From NCBI GenBank assembly GCA_900320235.1, contig ONRO01000246.1, positions 1 through 24,206 of the forward strand: 24,206 nt of DNA, read 5' to 3'. This document shows, one piece after another, positions 22,367-24,206 of the stretch. Source of the DNA: an uncultured Eubacteriales bacterium. Lineage in GTDB: Bacteria; Bacillota; Clostridia; Oscillospirales; Acutalibacteraceae. Both the position numbers and the translations under genes were made by a program. Numbering within the stretch: position 1 is the first letter of the stretch; every line of letters starts with the position of its first letter. The notes beneath the pieces are model-generated. The model searched no databases, was not told where the DNA came from, and was given only the letters and a program-made list of their open reading frames with translations.

Positions 22367-24130
22367 TCAATCGTGACGCTTTGTGGCCTTTCTGAATGCT
22401 TTTTTTACGTCGGTTTTCTTAACATTGTTTTTTCTTCTGATATATTCTTTCTTTTTTCCGTTATCCTTCTTTTTCACATGACTATATCCGGAAGTTGTAT
22501 TTCTTTTTCTTTGACTTTTCTCCTCATAAAGAGAAACTTTCACAGGCTTACCACAGACTTTTGCACCATACATACTATCAAGAACATTCTCAGCAGATAT
22601 ACTTGGAATAGAAACAACTGAACAATCATCAAATATTTCTATTTTACCGATATCACTTCCATGAAGAAGACTTTTTTCAGTTATTGATGCAACTATATGA
22701 TTCGGAGCAACTCTGTTAGATCTGCCAATATTCAATATGATCTTAGAAAAATCCGTATTACCATTTTTACTGTACTGCTTTCTTTCAGCACTAATATCAT
22801 TTACCTTTATTTCTTTCTCAGAGAAGTTCATCTGAAGAGCGGCTGCTGCAATATCATAAAGAGAATAACCTTCTTCTAAAAGCATATTAACCATATTTTT
22901 ATATCTGTCATTAATAACATCAGATAAAACATCTTCTACAAGTATAATATTCTTTTCAGCTATATGATAATTTATATCATCACCAGTAGGAACATCAATC
23001 TGATTAATTTGACATTTTAATTCTTTTGCAATTCCTGTTAACTGAAAAACCTGTCTTCTGCCGCTGCATATAGTAATAGAATTACCTTCTTTGCCAACTC
23101 TGCCTGTACGTCCGATCCTATGAACATAATACTCATTATTCTGGGGTAAATCATAGTTAAATACAAATTCAACGTCATTTACATCAATTCCTCTTGCAGC
23201 AACATCAGTAGCCACAAGAATAGAAGTAGAACCATATCTGAATTTCTCCATAACGCTGTTTCTTTGAGATTGTTTCAGATCTCCATGTAATGCCTCAGCA
23301 TTAATACCGCTTTTACAAAGAGAGATAGAAACTTCTTCTGCCATTTTCTTTGTATTACAGAATACAATAGCCAACGATGGATCAAAATAATAAATCAGGA
23401 GCTTCAAAGCATCAAGCTTTCTTCCCATAGGAACATCAACATAAGTTTGCCTGATATTATCAAGTGTCAGTTTTTTATTATTCGTCTGAATTACAATCGG
23501 ATCATTTTGAAACTCTTCAGTAATTGACATTATTTCATCCGGCATGGTTGCAGAAAAAAGAACAGTTTGTCTTGTTTGAGGAGTTTCTCGGAGAATTGTT
23601 TCCATATCCTCTTTAAAACCCATACTAAGCATTTCATCAGCTTCATCCAGGACAGCAAGCTTAACATTATCAAGCTTAAGAGTACGACGGCGCATATGAT
23701 CCATAATTCTGCCTGGAGTTCCGATAACAATATTAGCTCTTTTCAAACGCATGATCTGCTTATCCATAGGAACCCCGCCATATATCTCAACAGGACGAAT
23801 TTCCTCACAGTATTTTGTAAGCTTTCTTATTTCCCCACAGCATTGAATTGCAAGCTCTCTTGTTGGAAGCATGATAATAACAGATACTTTTGATTTATCC
23901 TCAGCAGATTTTATCATTTCTATTGCAGGAATGGCAAATGCCATTGTTTTTCCTGTACCAGTCTGAGATCTTCCAATAATATCATTTCCTGATCTGATTG
24001 CAGGAATCGCCTTATACTGTATAGGAGTAGGGGAGACAAATCCAAGTTCATTAATTGCCCTGTTCAACTCAGAAGAAAGCTCCAACTGTTCAAAGCTGTA
24101 ATTTTCTTCAAAAATATTATTTTGATCCAT
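22367..24130 (-). CDS. DEAD-box RNA helicase with DbpA-type RNA-binding domain
   Basis: ATP-dependent RNA helicase of the DeaD/CshA/DbpA group, 587 residues, likely acting in ribosome assembly or RNA turnover, often cold-induced. All motifs are present in order: Q motif PTPIQ (34-38), I QTGTGKT (56-62), Ia PTRELA (89-94), Ib TPGR (138-141), II DEAD (162-165), III SAT (193-195), IV IVFCNT (255-260), V TDVAARGID (308-316), VI HRIGRTGR (337-344). A DbpA-like RRM follows (about 463-536, starting KIILNIGRSNRVAPNHIV) and a very basic tail (537-587) typical of RNA binding. The start ATG has AAAGGAAAG upstream. Assignment between deaD, cshA and dbpA names is not safe, so no symbol is given. Confidence 0.94.
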   Translation of the reverse strand: MDQNNIFEENYSFEQLELSSELNRAINELGFVSPTPIQYKAIPAIRSGNDIIGRSQTGTGKTMAFAIPAIEMIKSAEDKSKVSVIIMLPTRELAIQCCGEIRKLTKYCEEIRPVEIYGGVPMDKQIMRLKRANIVIGTPGRIMDHMRRRTLKLDNVKLAVLDEADEMLSMGFKEDMETILRETPQTRQTVLFSATMPDEIMSITEEFQNDPIVIQTNNKKLTLDNIRQTYVDVPMGRKLDALKLLIYYFDPSLAIVFCNTKKMAEEVSISLCKSGINAEALHGDLKQSQRNSVMEKFRYGSTSILVATDVAARGIDVNDVEFVFNYDLPQNNEYYVHRIGRTGRVGKEGNSITICSGRRQVFQLTGIAKELKCQINQIDVPTGDDINYHIAEKNIILVEDVLSDVINDRYKNMVNMLLEEGYSLYDIAAAALQMNFSEKEIKVNDISAERKQYSKNGNTDFSKIILNIGRSNRVAPNHIVASITEKSLLHGSDIGKIEIFDDCSVVSIPSISAENVLDSMYGAKVCGKPVKVSLYEEKSQRKRNTTSGYSHVKKKDNGKKKEYIRRKNNVKKTDVKKAFRKATKRHD

Positions 24131-24164
24131 TTTACACTTTCCTTTATCTTTTATTAACCTTTTT

Positions 24165-24193
24165 ATTTTATCAAATACTTATGCCTTTGTCAA
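24165..24193 (-). promoter_or_regulatory. Sigma-A-type promoter of the helicase-lipoprotein-dapF cluster
   Basis: Read leftward: TTGACA (complement of 24188-24193), 17-base spacer, TAAAAT (complement of 24165-24170), with TG one base before the -10. RNA would start near 24158, leaving a leader of about 28 bases. Confidence 0.75.
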
Positions 24194-24206
24194 ATGTAAA
24201 CACGGC

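Overview
The window is AT-rich DNA from a Gram-positive, endospore-forming anaerobe of the Clostridia, most likely an Oscillospiraceae/Ruminococcus-like gut or rumen bacterium. This rests on a complete spoIIIAA-AH sporulation operon, an FtsK/SpoIIIE translocase linked to the ClpP-like protease TepA, an oxidative half-TCA pair (aconitase plus eukaryote-like NADP isocitrate dehydrogenase), a DUF6483-like protein and strong GGAGG ribosome sites. The genus is an inference. No CRISPR array, IS element, phage gene, tRNA or rRNA was seen.

Layout. 1-10304 is read leftward: htpG (3' end cut by the window edge), ftsK/spoIIIE, uppP, tepA, icd, acnA. tepA has a good sigma-A-type promoter and probably co-transcribes with uppP. 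acnA and icd form a metabolic pair making 2-oxoglutarate, transcribed from a near-consensus promoter at 10350-10378 and ending at a strong terminator at 6983-7038. 10305-10843 is a divergent intergenic region holding the acnA promoter, an opposing extended -10 promoter, a long leader and a probable 34-residue membrane microprotein. 10844-12941 carries an RpiR/SIS regulator overlapping a BaiN/HI0933-type flavoprotein. 13040-13818 has a DUF6483-like gene and a 45-residue membrane microprotein, closed by a strong terminator.

13932-19179 is the whole spoIIIA operon (AA to AH). It encodes the mother-cell part of the channel that links mother cell and forespore during engulfment: the AA ATPase, the AB/AC/AD/AE/AF membrane proteins, and the AG and AH ring proteins. 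Two things stand out. SpoIIIAA seems to begin at a non-canonical ACG codon behind the only good ribosome site. A 168-bp gap before spoIIIAE contains hairpins and a promoter-like sequence. 19415-20815 encodes a secreted C39-like cysteine peptidase with three about 91-residue tyrosine-rich repeats, under its own promoter. A long inverted repeat separates it from the convergent leftward cluster deaD-like helicase, lipoprotein, dapF (24130-20882), driven by a TTGACA-17-TAAAAT promoter at the right edge.

Most genes are housekeeping or sporulation genes. I did not find a clearly new multi-gene system. The least explained items are the peptidase/repeat protein, the two microproteins, an acidic insertion in the FtsK motor, the SpoIIIAA start and the regulatory dyads.
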